This document shows positions 1-5,298 of a stretch of 5,298 nucleotides of DNA, piece by piece; position 1 is the first letter of the stretch, and the number at the start of each line of letters is the position of its first letter. The stretch comes from Propionibacteriaceae bacterium (GTDB lineage Bacteria > Actinomycetota > Actinomycetes > Propionibacteriales > Propionibacteriaceae), in assembly GCA_003158895.1 (NCBI GenBank), contig PMLO01000273.1, positions 10,022 to 15,319 of the forward strand, written 5' to 3'. Under the pieces are notes generated by a model. It ran no database searches and was not told the DNA's origin. It was given only the letters and a program-made list of their open reading frames with translations. The translations under genes were made by a program, and so were the position numbers.

Positions 1-1409
1 GACTCCTTGATGTCCAGCTCGACGGGATGGCCGTCCTCGGTGGAGCCGACCGGCACGCGCAGGCGCTGGTGGAGCGGCCGCGGCCGCCAGGCCTGCCGTA
101 CGTCGAGGGTCAGCGGGTCGCCGACGCCCAGCATCGTCGGGTAGTCCTTCGGCGCCTCGATGACCAGCTCAGGTGCGTCCTCGTCCTCACCCGCTGTGAG
201 TACGGGCATGCGGTACGGGCTCAGCTGACGGGCGAGCATCTCCGCGTACACCATCGGTACGAGGTCGGGCTTGCCGAACGGCGTCGGCGCGATCTGGCCG
301 GACTGTACGCGGCGGTGCAGCGTCACCTCGTCAGGCGTGACGTCGAGAACGGCGACCCGCTGCTCGATCCGGCGGGGCCGCTCGCGCTGGCCCGTGATGT
401 CGATCGTGCTCGTCGTGGTGGAGGGCGTGGTGAACATGTCGGCGCTGATCCCGTCGACGCCGTCGACCACCACGACCACATGGACCGGATCGCCCCCAGA
501 CATGCCCTGACTGCCCTCAGACACCTGTGCGAGCTCGAGCGCGGAGCGGGCGAACAGCCGTACGGGACCGACTCCGTCCGTACGTGTCGGATGCTGTACG
601 TGCGGCAGCCACTTGACCCAGTTCCAGTACTCGGCGTTCTCCGGCGACGCCACGACGATGAGCCGCACCTCGGACGGTGCGTGCCAGGCGACGATCTGGG
701 CGACCATCGAGTACGCGAGCCGTCGCGAGGCGTCGAGATCGCCCACGAGCTCGAACCGGCTGAAGCCTCGCATGTTGATCTGCAGGGGCACCGTCGGGAC
801 GGTGAGGTGCGTCCGGATGAAGCGGCGCAACGCACCCGTGGTGAGCGGCTCGAGGTCCTCGACCGGCTTCGACTCCGGCGGCACGATCCGCTTGGCGAAC
901 TGCTGCCGACCGACAGAGATCCGGATGGACAGGAAGTCGTCGGCGTCCGGTCGGCGCTCCCACATCCGTCGGGCGCCGGCGAGCGACCACAGCGTGTCGG
1001 GCGCCGGGTGGCGCCACATCACCGCCGTGCGCTGGTCGGACGCCGTCTTGCGGACCGTACGCCGGGTCTGGCCGAGGTAGCGGAAGTAGTCGCGGCGGCT
1101 CGCGTCCAGCTGCTGCGACTCGTCCTGGTTGCCGCGGCCCATCTGGCTGATCATCATGCCGACCATCGAGACGCCCATGAGGCCGCCGGCGATCGCGCCC
1201 ATCCCCGTCTTCGTACCGCTGCCCATCCCTGAGTACATGAGGCCCATCGCCGCCACGCCCGCGATCATCGGCAGGAAGCGCAGGACAGCGCCGAACGTCT
1301 GCTTCGGTGCGGGGGGCGGGATCTCCGGCGGCGACTCGAGCAGCAGGTCTCCCCTGGGCATGGGTGGTGGCGTCGCCCGCTTGCCGCGGGAGAAGACAAC
1401 CGTTGCCAT
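1..1409 (-). CDS. eccC: Type VII secretion protein EccC, N-terminal part (cut by left window edge)
   Basis: FtsK/SpoIIIE-type motor ATPase of the ESX membrane complex, which recognises substrates and drives export with ATP. The window holds 469 codons and 2 bases of the next; the ATPase domains D1-D3 lie beyond the edge. Visible order: proline-rich N-terminus with the family-like ESPPEIPPP (25-33); two membrane helices at about 40-61 and 66-90, unusually rich in methionine and glycine; then the stalk/DUF domain. In that domain I see the EccC-like YWNWVKWLPH (261-270), a GPVRLF strand (281-286), and a hydrophobic strand ending in Asp, VVVVVDG (311-317), resembling the degenerate ATPase fold known for this domain. 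The last residues (LRVPVG at 450-455, then GHPVELDIKE) match the strand that precedes the D1 Walker A loop in the family. Start: ATG 1409 has AGGA six bases upstream and matches family N-termini; in-frame ATGs at 1442 and 1445 lack a good ribosome site. Transcribed divergently from eccD. Family assignment is firm. Confidence 0.95.
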   Translation of the reverse strand, partial: MATVVFSRGKRATPPPMPRGDLLLESPPEIPPPAPKQTFGAVLRFLPMIAGVAAMGLMYSGMGSGTKTGMGAIAGGLMGVSMVGMMISQMGRGNQDESQQLDASRRDYFRYLGQTRRTVRKTASDQRTAVMWRHPAPDTLWSLAGARRMWERRPDADDFLSIRISVGRQQFAKRIVPPESKPVEDLEPLTTGALRRFIRTHLTVPTVPLQINMRGFSRFELVGDLDASRRLAYSMVAQIVAWHAPSEVRLIVVASPENAEYWNWVKWLPHVQHPTRTDGVGPVRLFARSALELAQVSEGSQGMSGGDPVHVVVVVDGVDGISADMFTTPSTTTSTIDITGQRERPRRIEQRVAVLDVTPDEVTLHRRVQSGQIAPTPFGKPDLVPMVYAEMLARQLSPYRMPVLTAGEDEDAPELVIEAPKDYPTMLGVGDPLTLDVRQAWRPRPLHQRLRVPVGSTEDGHPVELDIKE

Positions 1410-1415
1410 GCAGGG

Positions 1416-1419
1416 TCCT
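1416..1419 (-). promoter_or_regulatory. Ribosome binding site of eccC
   Basis: On the minus strand AGGA lies six bases before ATG 1409. The two in-frame upstream ATGs (1442 and 1445) have no comparable purine-rich site, so this site decides the start in favour of 1409. Confidence 0.6.
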
Positions 1420-1551
1420 GTCCGTGAGGGTGCCGACGCCATCATGCCGCAGAGCAGGGCCGGGAGGGTTCCTCGTTGCCCTCACTCACAGTTCAGTCAT
1501 CGAATCGTGACCGCTGCGCCACGTTCCGGCGCTCGCGACCTCAGCTCCCAC

Positions 1552-1557
1552 TACTCT
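1552..1557 (+). promoter_or_regulatory. eccD: Possible -10 element of a leaderless eccD transcript
   Basis: TACTCT fits the actinobacterial TAnnnT -10 pattern and ends eight bases before the GTG start of eccD. Together with the absence of any Shine-Dalgarno-like sequence between it and the GTG, this suggests transcription starts at or very near the start codon. No matching -35 is visible at 16-18 bases upstream. This is a weak motif call. Confidence 0.3.
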
Positions 1558-1565
1558 TCGGTGCT

Positions 1566-2957
1566 GTGACCACTCCCGCGACCGAGGACCTGGCACGCGT
1601 CACGGTCATCTCGCCGAGCCGGCGGATCGATGTGGCCTTGCCGGGGTCGACCAGCCTGGGCGAGTGCCTGCCCACGATCGTGAGATTCTCCGGGTACGAA
1701 CCGGGCTCGACCCAGGAAGCCGTACACGCCTGGGTGCTGCAGCGTCTCGGCGAGGATCCGCTCGACCCGACCAAGCGGGTGTCGGCCCTCAACCTGCGCG
1801 ACGGCGAGACGCTCCACCTGCGCTCCCGCGACAACACGATCCCGGATGCCGCATTCGACGACGTCGTCGATGCGGTCACGACCGCAACCACCGCCCGTCC
1901 GTCGTGGACACCGGCCCAGAGCCTGTGGTTCGGCGTCGTGACGATGGTCGTTCTGCTCCTGGCGATCCCCGTGGCGCTGCTGGTCACCACGAAGGACACC
2001 TCCCCGCTCGCACAGAACCTCGAAACCGCCGCGACGCTGTTCTTGTCGCTGGCGGCACTGGTCGGCTCGATCGTGCTGTCGCGCGCCTTCGGGCGGTTCC
2101 TGCCGGCCGCGGGGCTGTCCTGGGCGGCGACAGTGCTGGCGGTCGTCGGCGGCTTCTACATCATGGGTGACCAGTCGTGGCCGTTGCGTGTGCTGCTGGC
2201 GTCGGCGTGCGGGATCGTGGCGTCCGGTACTGCCTGGCTCGCCGCCCGCGTCCAGCCGTACGCGCACCTCGCCGTCACCCTGAGCGCCAGCGTCACGCTC
2301 GTCGCGACGATGGTGATGGTGCTGCTCGGTGGCTACGAGGCCCAGGTGTCCGCCGTCACCATCGCCTTGTTGCTGGCGCTCACGCCGACGCTGCCGATGC
2401 TCTCGTACCACGCGGCCCGAGTCGCCATGCCCAACCTTCCCGCGAACGCGCAGCTGCTGATGGAGGATGAGACGCCGGTGCAGACCGACATCGTGAGCCG
2501 GGCGCTGACCGCCGATCGCGTGCTCGGCTCGTTCCTCGGCGCCACCGGAATCACGGTGGGACTAGGGATGATCCCGGTGCTGCTGACCGGTACGTGGCTG
2601 GCGATGGCCCTCACTGCGGCGGTCGGGCTGGCGCTCGTGCTGCGCGCCCGTGTCTTCGTCGGACGCGTGCAACGCTTCGCGCTCCTGCTACCCGGCACCC
2701 TGTTCGGGTTGGCGTCGGTGCTGCTCCTGCTTCTGGCTCTGCCCAGCGTGGCGCGCATCCCGATCGGCCTGACGATCGCCCTGATCGCCGGGGTCACACT
2801 CTCCGGCTACACCGCGAGCATGTACAACCGGATCCTCGCTCCGATCTGGGGCCGGCTAGGGGATGTACTCGAGTGGCTCTCCCTCATCGCCGTCATCCCC
2901 CTCGTCCTCGGCGTCCTCGACACGTACACCTGGGTCATGAGCCTCACCTCCCACTGA
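1566..2957 (+). CDS. eccD: Type VII secretion integral membrane protein EccD
   Basis: Polytopic core subunit of the ESX inner-membrane complex; in known structures paired EccD copies line the membrane vestibule next to EccB and EccC. From GTG 1566 it is 463 residues, a normal EccD length. Residues about 11-88 form the soluble ubiquitin-like domain: it opens with RVTVISPSRRIDVALPG, contains the LxECLPTIVR helix, and ends in GETLHLRS. A linker to about 118 follows, then eleven hydrophobic segments at about 119-140, 152-173, 179-200, 206-227, 232-256, 261-283, 319-341, 344-362, 371-393, 398-420 and 435-459. This is the EccD topology, with the usual cytosolic loop (about 288-318) between helices 6 and 7. 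The frame stays open upstream to a TTG at 1476, but those 30 codons resemble no EccD N-terminus, so GTG 1566 is preferred; it has no clear ribosome site and may be leaderless. Divergent from eccC and convergent with the eccE pair. Confidence 0.95.
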   Translation: MTTPATEDLARVTVISPSRRIDVALPGSTSLGECLPTIVRFSGYEPGSTQEAVHAWVLQRLGEDPLDPTKRVSALNLRDGETLHLRSRDNTIPDAAFDDVVDAVTTATTARPSWTPAQSLWFGVVTMVVLLLAIPVALLVTTKDTSPLAQNLETAATLFLSLAALVGSIVLSRAFGRFLPAAGLSWAATVLAVVGGFYIMGDQSWPLRVLLASACGIVASGTAWLAARVQPYAHLAVTLSASVTLVATMVMVLLGGYEAQVSAVTIALLLALTPTLPMLSYHAARVAMPNLPANAQLLMEDETPVQTDIVSRALTADRVLGSFLGATGITVGLGMIPVLLTGTWLAMALTAAVGLALVLRARVFVGRVQRFALLLPGTLFGLASVLLLLLALPSVARIPIGLTIALIAGVTLSGYTASMYNRILAPIWGRLGDVLEWLSLIAVIPLVLGVLDTYTWVMSLTSH

Positions 2958-3011
2958 GGCGAGGTCTGGACCCTGCCCGACCTCCGCCGGTCTGCCCGCT
3001 GACGCAAGCCG

Positions 3012-3073
3012 GTCGAGAGGTCATTTCGTGTCCCGCCACGCCGTACGTACCGGGCGTGTCGTGACCCCTCGAT
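3012..3073. repeat. Inverted repeat, type B unit 1 (hairpin, possible terminator)
   Basis: The outer arms GTCGAGAGGTC (3012-3022) and GACCCCTCGAT (3063-3073) pair except near one internal and one end position. The inner arms CACGCC (3037-3042) and GGCGTG (3053-3058) pair perfectly around a loop containing the palindrome GTACGTAC. The element lies 54 bases after the eccD stop and could fold in RNA from either strand. It has no U-tract, so intrinsic terminator activity is only an inference from position. Confidence 0.6.
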
Positions 3074-3085
3074 ATGGACCCGGGG

Positions 3086-3318
3086 TGCGGCCGAGTCGAT
3101 GAGCCACCAACTGCTCCCGTACGGACGGGCGCTCGGCGTGTCGGGACCTGCCTGTGCGCCGGAGCACTCCCAGCTCGACGAGCCACCAACTGCACACGTA
3201 CGAGCTCTGCGTCGGCGTGTCATGACCCCTCGACGAGCAGGACCCGGCTGCGGCCGAGTCGAAGAGCCACCACCAGTTCCCGTACGGACTGGCCGTCAGC
3301 GTGTCGTGACCCCTCGAT
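3086..3318 (+). repeat. Three consecutive type A repeat units (units 2-4)
   Basis: Three head-to-tail copies share a left half around GCGGCCGAGTCGAAGAGCCACCA, a CCGTACGGAC-like middle (altered in unit 3), and the right core ending at about 3150, 3233 and 3318. Units 2 and 4 keep the CGTACGG middle, while unit 3 has CACACGTACGAG there. Type A halves lack the GAGGGGTC arm, so they cannot form the outer stem by themselves. They diverge from each other by scattered substitutions and a few small indels. Confidence 0.75.
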
Positions 3319-3340
3319 CCGGGCCCGCGTCAACGCACCG

Positions 3341-3402
3341 ATTGAGGGGTCGTTTCGGGTCGCGCCACGCCGCATCCACCGGGCGTGTCGTGACCCCTCG
3401 AT
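3341..3402. repeat. Inverted repeat, type B unit 5 (hairpin, possible terminator)
   Basis: The outer arms ATTGAGGGGTC (3341-3351) and GACCCCTCGAT (3392-3402) pair at ten of eleven positions, with a G-T wobble possible at the other. The inner arms CACGCC (3366-3371) and GGCGTG (3382-3387) pair perfectly. The left arm can also pair with the core of unit 4 (GACCCCTCGAT, 3308-3318), giving two mutually exclusive hairpins. It lies 120-180 bases after the stop of the minus-strand gene and could act as a terminator or transcript-end stabiliser for either direction; this is inferred. Confidence 0.65.
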
Positions 3403-3418
3403 CGGGGCCCGAAAGGCG

Positions 3419-3485
3419 AGGCCGAGTCGAAGAGCCACCAACTGCTCCCCCACTGATTGGCCGTCAACGTGTCGTGACCCCTCGA
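3419..3485 (+). repeat. Type A repeat unit 6
   Basis: Last unit of the array, with AGGCCGAGTCGAAGAGCCACCA followed by the core at 3469-3485. The usual CCGTACGGACTGG middle is altered to CCCCACTGATTGG. It ends 36 bases before the stop codon of the neighbouring minus-strand gene. Confidence 0.75.
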
Positions 3486-3521
3486 CTGAGTTGCTAGGGC
3501 CCCGAAACTCCTGCCGACTCC

Positions 3522-4184
3522 CTACCTCGGGCCGAACAAAAGGCCGTACTCGGTGGGTGTGGGTGGGATGGAGACGCGATTGACACGGCGGGGCATGCAG
3601 AGGGCGACCTCGTTGGCCTCGAGGTTGTTGGTGAGGCGGAGCTGGCGGGGGTTGAGGGCGTAGGCGCGACGGAGGTTGTCGGTCGTCTTCGAGTCGCACG
3701 GTGACGCGAGCGCCATGTCGCAGGAGCGCAGCAGATGGATCGCGCCGGAGTGCGAGGCGTCTGCGGTCATCATCACAGCTTGCCACGGGCCGAGCGGCAC
3801 GGTCGTACCGTCGAAGCCGGCGGCGTCGTCGATGATGAGACTCGGCCGATACGGACGGCCCTGGCTCGGCAGAGCGTCGTTCGGCTCGAGGAAGTCGACG
3901 GTGCCGCCGCACTGGACCACGGCTCCCGCAAGCCCCTGCCATCGCCGCTGCTCGTTGGCGATGATCGAGAGGTGCGCCCCCAGCGAGATGCAGCGGAACG
4001 CGAGCAGCCACGTCACGTAGTCCGGTACGGCGAGCAGGAGGCGCGTCGGGTTGGGACGGAACAGCCGGATCGTGATCGGGCTCGTACGGCCATGGCCGAG
4101 CAGCAGTCCCGACGGCCCCGTCCGTACCACCGTCTCCTGACGCGCCGAGCCGTCCTCGACCTCGGGCAGCACCCACTGGCTCAT
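3522..4184 (-). CDS. EccE-coupled T7SS-associated protein, Rossmann-like, function unknown
   Basis: A 220-residue soluble protein with no signal peptide or membrane helix. I do not recognise a named family with certainty. After a short acidic start, residues about 25-50 read GLLLG, PITIRLFRP, then PTRLLLAV. A likely helix follows (56-68, YVTWLLAFRCISL), then the strand GAHLSIIAN (69-77). Later strands are TVDFLE (95-100) and SLIIDDA (115-121), with LGPWQAVMMTAD (131-142) and an ending YGLLFGPR. This beta-alpha alternation suggests a Rossmann-type fold, but there is no GxGxxG or P-loop, so catalysis is not indicated. The order resembles the C-terminal portion I recall from longer Streptomyces-type EccE-locus proteins; that is memory, not a search. 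ATG 4184 overlaps the eccE stop (ATGA) and has GAGGTG four bases upstream inside eccE, so translation should be coupled. The frame stays open upstream through eccE, but that part is a shadow of eccE. Confidence 0.85.
   Translation of the reverse strand: MSQWVLPEVEDGSARQETVVRTGPSGLLLGHGRTSPITIRLFRPNPTRLLLAVPDYVTWLLAFRCISLGAHLSIIANEQRRWQGLAGAVVQCGGTVDFLEPNDALPSQGRPYRPSLIIDDAAGFDGTTVPLGPWQAVMMTADASHSGAIHLLRSCDMALASPCDSKTTDNLRRAYALNPRQLRLTNNLEANEVALCMPRRVNRVSIPPTPTEYGLLFGPR
4181..4184 (-). other. ATGA stop-start overlap between eccE and the downstream gene
   Basis: The TGA of eccE (4183-4181) and the ATG of the 220-codon gene (4184-4182) share bases as ATGA. This classic arrangement for translational coupling implies one transcript and linked production of the two proteins. 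Confidence 0.85.
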
Positions 4185-5284
4185 CGCACACCTCGCCCCA
4201 GCGGCACGGTGGCCAGCATCGTCGGCACCTGGTCGCCCGCCGGCGAGTCGAGCCGTACGGACGTGCCGAGCCGCCCGACCGTGTGGTCCATCGCGGCCTG
4301 CGCACCGGCCGCGTCGATCGTCACCAGCCGGAGGCCTCCGGTCGAACGGGCGTGCGGCGTGAACGTGTACGAGGTCACGGCGAACAGCACCGGAGCATCC
4401 GCGATCGCGTCCTGCAGCAGCTGATAGCCGATCGACGCGTTCATGCCCCACCGGCGGATCATGCGTCCGGTGTGTACGAGACCGTCGCAGGTCCACGTCG
4501 ACCAGTCCTCGACCGTACGCTGCTCGCCACCCTCTGGCCCCGTTCCGGCGACGAGCGACAGCACCTCGTACAGCTCCATCGGTCCCAGCGCACGCGTGAC
4601 GATCCCCTGCCGCTTGAGCACCGTCTGTACGCGGTGGAGGCCGAACCGCAGCGTCGCGTACACGCCGTCGTTGCTGGCGCCCCGCCGCGCCACGGCCTCG
4701 AGGCACAAGCGCGGGTCGAGGCGCAGGCACAACCACGTACGGCGCATCGTCGGCGGTGGAGCCTCGGAGGTGATCTCGCGGTACGCGGCCGCGGCGATGG
4801 AGTTCGCACCCAACAGCACGGTCGTCGGCGCCGGCACCGTGTACGTCACGATCTGTACGCCGGCGAAGATGATGTCGTCCTGGCGGGTGAGGCCGCTCAG
4901 CGCGTCGAGGTCGATGGCCTCGCCCTTGTCGGCGAGCAGCTCGTCGTCGGACGCCAGCGCGAGCACCGCGGTCCACGCCTGCCCGTCCGCGATGAGGCCG
5001 AGCTCGCCCCCACGTCCAAGGGAGGTCTGCGCGACGGTGAGGCCGGGCATCCACTCGGCCAGCGGTACGAGGTCGGAGGGCAGTTCCGCGGGGATCTTCG
5101 TCGACGGAGAGCGGCGCACGTACCCGATCCAGCGCCGCAGCCAGCCGATCGCGGAGTGCCCCTTGATGGGGACGGCGAGCCCGACGACAACGACGGCGAG
5201 TAACGCGGCCCAGACGTACTGGCGGGCCAGTGCGAGGAGTACGACACCGAGCAGCGCGATCTCGATGACGATCGCCCAGGTCAT
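4181..5284 (-). CDS. eccE: Type VII secretion protein EccE
   Basis: Peripheral membrane subunit of the ESX complex, thought to stabilise the EccB-C-D assembly. From ATG 5284 it has 367 residues, shorter than many mycobacterial EccE proteins. Two membrane helices open the protein (about 4-19 and 23-40), followed by a basic stretch (GWLRRWIGYVRR, 47-58) that should stay cytosolic. The soluble domain carries EccE-like features: TWLCLRLDP (183-191) with downstream EAVARRG (196-202), LGPMELYEVLSL (233-244), and EDWSTWTCDGLVHTGRMIRRW (259-279). The end, ATVPLGRG (358-365), resembles the terminal segment I associate with Streptomyces-type EccE. It overlaps the downstream 220-codon gene by ATGA. The start is uncertain: no ribosome site precedes ATG 5284 in the 14 bases available, the frame stays open to the right edge, and family N-termini often carry a few basic residues before the first helix. 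The family call rests on topology plus weak motifs and locus context. Confidence 0.85.
   Translation of the reverse strand: MTWAIVIEIALLGVVLLALARQYVWAALLAVVVVGLAVPIKGHSAIGWLRRWIGYVRRSPSTKIPAELPSDLVPLAEWMPGLTVAQTSLGRGGELGLIADGQAWTAVLALASDDELLADKGEAIDLDALSGLTRQDDIIFAGVQIVTYTVPAPTTVLLGANSIAAAAYREITSEAPPPTMRRTWLCLRLDPRLCLEAVARRGASNDGVYATLRFGLHRVQTVLKRQGIVTRALGPMELYEVLSLVAGTGPEGGEQRTVEDWSTWTCDGLVHTGRMIRRWGMNASIGYQLLQDAIADAPVLFAVTSYTFTPHARSTGGLRLVTIDAAGAQAAMDHTVGRLGTSVRLDSPAGDQVPTMLATVPLGRGVR
4189..4194 (-). promoter_or_regulatory. Ribosome binding site of the EccE-coupled gene
   Basis: On the minus strand GAGGTG lies four bases before ATG 4184, within the last codons of eccE (R-G-V-R). It is among the best Shine-Dalgarno matches in the window and fixes this start over the long open frame upstream. 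Confidence 0.6.
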
Positions 5285-5298
5285 GGCGAGCCGAGGCG

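Larger units (their letters stand above)
1410..1565. promoter_or_regulatory. Divergent eccC / eccD promoter region
   Basis: This 156-bp gap separates the divergent starts of eccC and eccD, so it should hold the promoters of both. No good sigma70 -35/-10 pair is evident on either strand. An imperfect dyad, TCATCGAATCGTGA, lies at 1497-1510; three outer pairs on each side match, which is too weak to call an operator. The only appealing -10 on the plus strand is TACTCT at 1552-1557. The function as a promoter region is inferred from layout rather than from motifs. Confidence 0.6.
3012..3485 (+). repeat. Tandem array of six ~84-bp composite units
   Basis: Six copies of a right-hand core, consensus GCGTGTCGTGACCCCTCGA, have their GTGTC at 3056, 3138, 3217, 3301, 3385 and 3469. 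The spacings are 82, 79, 84, 84 and 84 bp. Two kinds of left half precede the core. Type B (units 1 and 5) begins with TCGAGAGGTC or TTGAGGGGTC and contains GCCACGCCG. Type A (units 2, 3, 4 and 6) contains CCGAGTCGAAGAGCCACCA; its GAGCCACCA starts at 3101, 3180, 3264 and 3432. Unit order is B-A-A-A-B-A. Unit 2 is the most decayed in the core (GTGTCGGGACCTG). The last three units keep exact 84-bp spacing, as expected for recent duplication or homogenisation. Lying between convergent gene ends, it resembles intergenic repeat families rather than coding DNA. Confidence 0.85.
2958..3521. other. Convergent intergenic region with repeats, no credible gene
   Basis: This 564-bp gap lies between the stop of eccD and the stop of the opposing 220-codon gene. 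Positions 2958-3011 show nothing notable. Positions 3012-3485 are the tandem array described separately. Positions 3486-3521 hold only a GGGCCCC-containing stretch. Open frames cross the region on both strands, but they come from a repeat period divisible by three and their translations are low-complexity Arg/Pro-rich, so I do not call genes. There is no poly-T terminator; the inverted repeats are the only terminator candidates. Confidence 0.8.

Noticed and set aside
27..1232. 401-residue open frame on the plus strand
   Set aside because: Antisense shadow of eccC, with the His/Arg/Asp-rich composition typical of high-GC shadow frames.
517..1485. 322-residue open frame on the minus strand overlapping eccC
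   Set aside because: It lies in another frame of the same strand as eccC. Its translation is Arg/Ala/Pro-rich with no domain pattern, while the eccC frame gives clear EccC motifs.
1507..1527. GGAAC on the minus strand as an ECF sigma -35 for eccC
   Set aside because: A five-base match alone is common in this composition, and no convincing -10 follows at the right distance.
1476..1565. TTG-initiated N-terminal extension of eccD by 30 codons
   Set aside because: The extra residues resemble no EccD N-terminus, and the ubiquitin-like domain starts normally about ten residues after GTG 1566.
3012..3485. CRISPR array
   Set aside because: The conserved core is separated by sequence that is itself repeated (A and B halves), not by unique spacers. 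Copies are diverged, and no cas gene is present.
3099..3497. 132-residue plus-strand open frame as a repeat protein gene
   Set aside because: It coincides with the tandem array and is explained by a period divisible by three. It has no ribosome site or recognisable fold.
4185..5054. Upstream extension of the 220-codon gene's frame to a 510-residue product
   Set aside because: The part upstream of 4184 overlaps eccE in another frame and has low-complexity Arg-rich translation. The sensible protein begins at ATG 4184 with a ribosome site.
4283..5203. 306-residue plus-strand open frame
   Set aside because: Antisense shadow of eccE with Arg/His/Asp-rich translation and no domain features.

Overview
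The window looks like part of a chromosomal type VII secretion (T7SS, ESX-like) locus from a high-GC Gram-positive actinobacterium. The bases are strongly G+C rich, third codon positions are mostly G or C, and three proteins carry the family features of the ESX membrane complex: EccC, EccD and EccE. A Nocardioidaceae-like or Streptomyces-like host is plausible, but the sequence alone does not settle the genus.

Layout. (1) Positions 1-1409, minus strand: the N-terminal 469 codons of eccC, the motor ATPase. It runs off the left edge just where the first Walker A region would be expected. (2) Positions 1410-1565: a compact divergent promoter region. (3) Positions 1566-2957, plus strand: complete eccD, with a ubiquitin-like N-terminal domain and eleven predicted membrane helices. 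(4) Positions 2958-3521: a convergent intergenic region filled largely by a decayed tandem array. It has six units of about 84 bp that share one right-hand core but have two different left halves; two units are strong inverted repeats. (5) Positions 3522-4184, minus strand: a 220-residue protein with no recognised catalytic motif and a Rossmann-like look. It is joined by an ATGA overlap to (6) eccE, 4181-5284, minus strand, whose true start may lie beyond the right edge.

How the genes work together. In known ESX systems EccB, EccC, EccD and EccE form the inner-membrane secretion complex. EccC supplies ATP-driven force and substrate recognition, EccD forms the membrane vestibule, and EccE sits at the periphery. 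EccB, MycP, the EsxA/EsxB-like substrates and EccA are not visible here and presumably lie outside the window. The 220-residue protein is made by translational coupling with EccE and is the best candidate for an EccE partner or a split-off EccE C-terminal domain.

The least explained elements are the 84-bp composite repeat array, the EccE-coupled protein, and a clear excess of the tetramer GTAC in both coding and non-coding DNA.
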